This document shows positions 6,521-9,075 of a stretch of 9,075 bases of DNA, piece after piece. The DNA lies in contig CALPLL020000065.1 of the NCBI GenBank assembly GCA_943324395.2, positions 1 through 9,075 on the forward strand, in the 5' to 3' direction. Position numbers and translations under genes: made by a program. The number at the start of each line of letters is the position of its first letter. Position 1 is the first letter of the stretch. Under the pieces are notes generated by a model that was not told where the DNA came from, did not search any database, and worked only from the letters and a program-made list of their open reading frames with translations. The DNA comes from Rhizobium sp. Q54. Lineage in GTDB: Bacteria; Bacteroidota; Bacteroidia; Flavobacteriales; Flavobacteriaceae.

Positions 6521-7279
6521 TTATTCTTTTACAATTTTACGAACTATCTTATCATTATCATTACTAATTTCTACAAAATAAACACCTGAAGAAAATTTCG
6601 ACAAGTCAATTTGTATTGACTCTAAATTTAATTCTGAATCAATAATTTTTAAAACCTTTCCATTGATATCGAATACATTAATTTTAGAAATTGTAGTCTG
6701 ATTATTTTTTGTAATTGTAACTAATCCATTAGATGGATTTGGTGCAATTGAAATATTATTTAATGAAGCAAAATCATCAATACCCAGTGTAAATCCTAAT
6801 GCAGAAGAACCTCTAGCTGTGCCTGCGTGCTGAGCCATTGCAAGTCCTGATCCGTATGCCCATATAATATTTAAAGCATTGTCATTGTAAACAAATGTGT
6901 AATCACCAGTACCACCGGTAAAGTTTCTTGTTAAAACAAGAGTTCTTGTTGTACCTGATATTGTATTGCTAGAAGTTGTCCATTCATTAGTTGCATCAGT
7001 AGTTGGGGAACCTTGACCAGTTATAACTGAATCTACTAATGAAGATGAATAATATAAACAATCTGTTCCGTTTGCCATCGCACCGAAAGCATTAAAACCT
7101 ATTCCAAACCATTTATCTGAAGGTCCTGTTAGCGTTACTGTAACAGTTGATGTTGTTAAATTTTTATCAATTTTCAACGTCATTAAACCACCCAGAGTCA
7201 CTGGTCCAGCAGATTTTGTTTGTGCCATTGATACATTTATACCAATTAATAAGGCTAATGCAAAGTAAAGTTTTTTCAT
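6521..7279 (-). CDS. Secreted DOMON-like protein with type A T9SS sorting domain
   Basis: A 252-residue protein in three parts. A signal peptide is probably cut at A19-Q20. Residues about 25-165 look like a DOMON domain, a beta-sandwich that binds haem b or sugars: strands MTLKIDKN and TVTVTLTGP, then KWFGIGFNAFGAMANGTD (56-73), and IIWAYGSGLAMAQHAGTARG (138-157). M68 and H151 lie where haem-binding DOMON proteins have their Met and His ligands, so haem is likely but not proved. Residues about 176-252 are a type A T9SS sorting domain: IAPNPSNG, INVFDINGKVLK, SSGVYFVEI and the basic end KIVRKIVKE. The protein should thus reach the cell surface or medium. It lies 25 bases after the ankyrin gene, has its own terminator, and stands just upstream of the cytochrome c operon. 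Confidence 0.85.
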   Translation of the reverse strand: MKKLYFALALLIGINVSMAQTKSAGPVTLGGLMTLKIDKNLTTSTVTVTLTGPSDKWFGIGFNAFGAMANGTDCLYYSSSLVDSVITGQGSPTTDATNEWTTSSNTISGTTRTLVLTRNFTGGTGDYTFVYNDNALNIIWAYGSGLAMAQHAGTARGSSALGFTLGIDDFASLNNISIAPNPSNGLVTITKNNQTTISKINVFDINGKVLKIIDSELNLESIQIDLSKFSSGVYFVEISNDNDKIVRKIVKE

Positions 7280-7304
7280 GATGATGTATTTTTAATGTTT
7301 GTTT

Positions 7305-7826
7305 TTATTGGTCTAGTAAAATGATTAATTGTGTATTCTTATTGAATTTAGCATAATCCAATGCTGTTCTATTTTCATTATCGGCAAGTTTAGAATTTGC
7401 TCCTGCTTTAACTAGTAATTGAGCTATTTCAAAATTATTATTGAAGGCAGCATAGATTAAAGCTGTTTTTCCTTGAGTATCTTTTTGATCTAAATCGGCT
7501 TTTTTTGAAATTAATTTCTGAATAATAACTTTATTTCCCGACATAATTGCTGCCATCAATGCAGTTCCCATTCCAGAATTGTAATTTATATTGGAAACTT
7601 TATCAGTTAAATACAAAGCTACCGCTTCGTTATTTCTGTAACAAGCTAAAATCAGCGGTGTTGCTTTATTATCATTAACAGCATCAACAAGCTCGGTTTT
7701 TTGCTTGTAAATAGCTTCCATTTCTATTAATGTCCCTTTGCGAGCCACATCAAAAACGTTTTTATCTTGTGCCTTCAAAGAAGTACAAAGCAGCAATAAT
7801 AGGACTAATTGAAAAAAGTTTTTCAT
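7305..7826 (-). CDS. Exported ankyrin-repeat protein
   Basis: A 173-residue protein with a signal peptide (hydrophobic 5-16, cut about A19-Q20), so it acts in the periplasm or beyond. The mature part is almost entirely ankyrin repeats: a degenerate one at 22-51, then clear ones starting near 53 (KATPLILACYRNN), 85 (GMGTALMAAIMSGN) and 119 (GKTALIYAAFNNN), and a capping one from 152 (NRTALDYAKFNKN). Ankyrin repeats bind other proteins and carry no catalytic residues. The DOMON gene follows after 25 bases, with no promoter or terminator seen between, so they are probably cotranscribed. In some bacteria an exported ankyrin protein is paired with a haem enzyme (for example AnkB with a catalase), so a chaperone or scaffold role for the DOMON protein is plausible but unproved. 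Confidence 0.9.
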   Translation of the reverse strand: MKNFFQLVLLLLLCTSLKAQDKNVFDVARKGTLIEMEAIYKQKTELVDAVNDNKATPLILACYRNNEAVALYLTDKVSNINYNSGMGTALMAAIMSGNKVIIQKLISKKADLDQKDTQGKTALIYAAFNNNFEIAQLLVKAGANSKLADNENRTALDYAKFNKNTQLIILLDQ

Positions 7827-7845
7827 TTGTTTGAATTACAATTCT

Positions 7846-7879
7846 CAAAAATATAATAATATTTCGACAAATAAAACAA
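7846..7879 (-). promoter_or_regulatory. Probable promoter of the ankyrin/DOMON unit
   Basis: On the minus strand TATTTTTG (7853-7846) fits the -7 consensus TAnnTTTG. A TTG (7879-7877) lies 23 bases upstream, at the long end of the accepted spacing, and overlaps the edge of the palindrome at 7878-7900. The leader to the ATG at 7826 would be about 15 bases. Confidence 0.4.
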
Positions 7880-7900
7880 TTATCTAATAATTAGATAATT
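7878..7900. repeat. Perfect 23-base palindrome over the radical SAM stop codon
   Basis: Two perfect 11-bp arms (7878-7888 and 7890-7900) flank a single base and are made almost only of A and T. It covers the stop codon (7893-7891) of the minus-strand radical SAM gene. On the minus strand it is followed by TTGTTTTATTTG, so it could be a weak terminator. It also touches the -33 region of the ankyrin promoter, so it could equally be an operator. Confidence 0.6.
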
Positions 7901-9075
7901 AGCAAACCGTAAGTCCTCAAAATAACTACGGGCTTTGAAAACCAAAATAATTCAAAGTTCTCAAAATGTGATTCAAAGTCAGATTTTATTTCCTGTAAAG
8001 TAAATAACTTAGTATTTGAAACTGAAATTTTATTGAGTGTTTCAATTAACCAATCGCCCTCTTCTCGATTCAATTGAATAGAATAAGTTTCTTTTTTATC
8101 GTGAAATTTTAGTTCTGTCATTTCCCAAGAATTCCCTTTTTTTGTTTTAACAAAATTAGAAACTTGTGGCTCTCCTCCTATCCAAACCACTTTTGAATTG
8201 GGCTTAATAGAAAAATCTGTTTCTTCAGTTAATGCATTATAAATGAAATCTTCTGAAATTGTAGTTGGTGGTATTTTAAAATCAAACCAATCTTGTAATG
8301 GATAATCAAAACATATTCCGTGCATGAAATTATAAAGTGATTTCTTTAACCCAAAACTAAATTGATTGTGATCAATTCCTGTAGTATCTGTAAAATTAAT
8401 ATCGTTATTAGCAAATGTTCCTATTTCCTGAGTATCTTTAATAACACCATATTTTTCTGGATTTAATCCAATGGGACTATGAGCTGTCATTGCAAATTGA
8501 TGCCAAAATCCGGATTGTAGTATTCCAACTTCAAATAGCTGACGCACCATTTCCAAACTATCAATCGTTTCTTGAACCGTTTGTGTTGGATATCCATACA
8601 TTAAATAAGCATGAACCATAACTCCAGCTTCAGTGAAATTTCGAGTCACTTTTGCAACTTGTTCAACAGTTACTCCTTTATCAATAAGTTCCAATAATCT
8701 ATCTGAGGCAACTTCCAATCCGCCAGAAACAGCAATACAACCCGAGGCTTTCAACAACTGACAAAGTTCTTTAGAAAAACTCTTTTCAAATCGGATATTG
8801 GTCCACCAAGTAACATCAATTTTTCTTCTTAAAATCTCTAATGCTAAAGCTCTCATTAATGCTGGAGGAGCGGCTTCGTCAACAAAGTGAAAACCGTTTT
8901 GACCCGTTTGCTCAATTAAATGTTCTATTCTATCACACAAAATATTGGCCGCAACGGGTTCGTATAATTTTATATAATCCAATGAAATATCACAAAATGT
9001 ACATTTTCCCCAATAACAACCGTGCGCCATGGTTAGCTTATTCCAACGTCCATCGCTCCACATTCGATGCATTGG
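7891..9075 (-). CDS. Radical SAM protein, probably B12-binding class (5' end outside the window)
   Basis: Partial gene running off the right edge. An ATG at 9072 exists, but the frame stays open beyond it (a Pro codon at 9075-9073) and the radical SAM cluster lies only 18 residues after it, so the true start is further right. Counting from that Met, the [4Fe-4S] cysteines are C19, C24 and C27 in GCYWGKCTFCD, a CX4CX2C spacing rather than the usual CX3CX2C. Other radical SAM landmarks follow: FHFVDEAAPP (61-70), GGLEVASDRLLELIDKG (117-133, a GxE-type SAM-contact motif) and YLMYGYPTQT (156-165, the G-x-P-x-x-T motif). From about 270 to the end I recognise no domain. This arrangement is typical of enzymes with an N-terminal cobalamin-binding domain, which here would be outside the window. 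The substrate is unknown. It uses SAM cleavage to start radical chemistry in the cytoplasm. Confidence 0.85.
   Translation of the reverse strand, partial: PMHRMWSDGRWNKLTMAHGCYWGKCTFCDISLDYIKLYEPVAANILCDRIEHLIEQTGQNGFHFVDEAAPPALMRALALEILRRKIDVTWWTNIRFEKSFSKELCQLLKASGCIAVSGGLEVASDRLLELIDKGVTVEQVAKVTRNFTEAGVMVHAYLMYGYPTQTVQETIDSLEMVRQLFEVGILQSGFWHQFAMTAHSPIGLNPEKYGVIKDTQEIGTFANNDINFTDTTGIDHNQFSFGLKKSLYNFMHGICFDYPLQDWFDFKIPPTTISEDFIYNALTEETDFSIKPNSKVVWIGGEPQVSNFVKTKKGNSWEMTELKFHDKKETYSIQLNREEGDWLIETLNKISVSNTKLFTLQEIKSDFESHFENFELFWFSKPVVILRTYGLLII

Overview
The window looks like chromosomal DNA from a member of the Bacteroidetes, most likely Flavobacteriaceae and close to Flavobacterium. It is AT-rich. 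Several secreted proteins have signal peptides ending in A-Q. Two proteins carry type IX secretion (T9SS) sorting domains, one of type B and one of type A. The promoters fit the flavobacterial TAnnTTTG pattern rather than a sigma-70 -10 box. No mobile element, CRISPR array, tRNA or rRNA was seen.

Layout. (1) The left edge to 2128 (+) is the 3' part of a large cell-surface protein built of Cys-Asp-Asp repeats, an Ig-like domain and a type B T9SS sorting domain. (2) The 176-base gap to 2304 holds a compact structured element resembling the Flavo-1 RNA family, then a promoter. (3) From 2305 to 4116 (+), rimO (uS12 methylthiotransferase) is followed after 18 bases by a gene for a small secreted Gly-rich, Spy/CpxP-like protein. 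A strong hairpin at 4122-4155 ends this unit and also serves the convergent genes.

(4) From 6346 down to 4171 (-) is a tightly packed four-gene operon with gaps of 2, 12 and 2 bases: a membrane-anchored OB-fold protein, a DUF5777 outer-membrane beta-barrel, a mono-haem cytochrome c lipoprotein and a YceI-like lipid-binding protein. (5) From 7826 down to 6521 (-) is a two-gene unit: a secreted ankyrin protein and a DOMON-like (putative haem b) protein with a type A T9SS sorting domain, closed by its own terminator. (6) From the right edge down to 7891 (-) is the 3' part of a radical SAM protein, probably of the B12-binding class.

How it may work together. rimO and the flanking genes look like ordinary housekeeping and surface functions. 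The most interesting part is 4171-7826. A lipid/quinone-type binder (YceI), a lipoprotein cytochrome c, an outer-membrane barrel, an OB-fold partner and a secreted DOMON protein would suit an envelope redox or trans-outer-membrane electron-transfer system. The domain calls rest on visible motifs; the joint function is inference.
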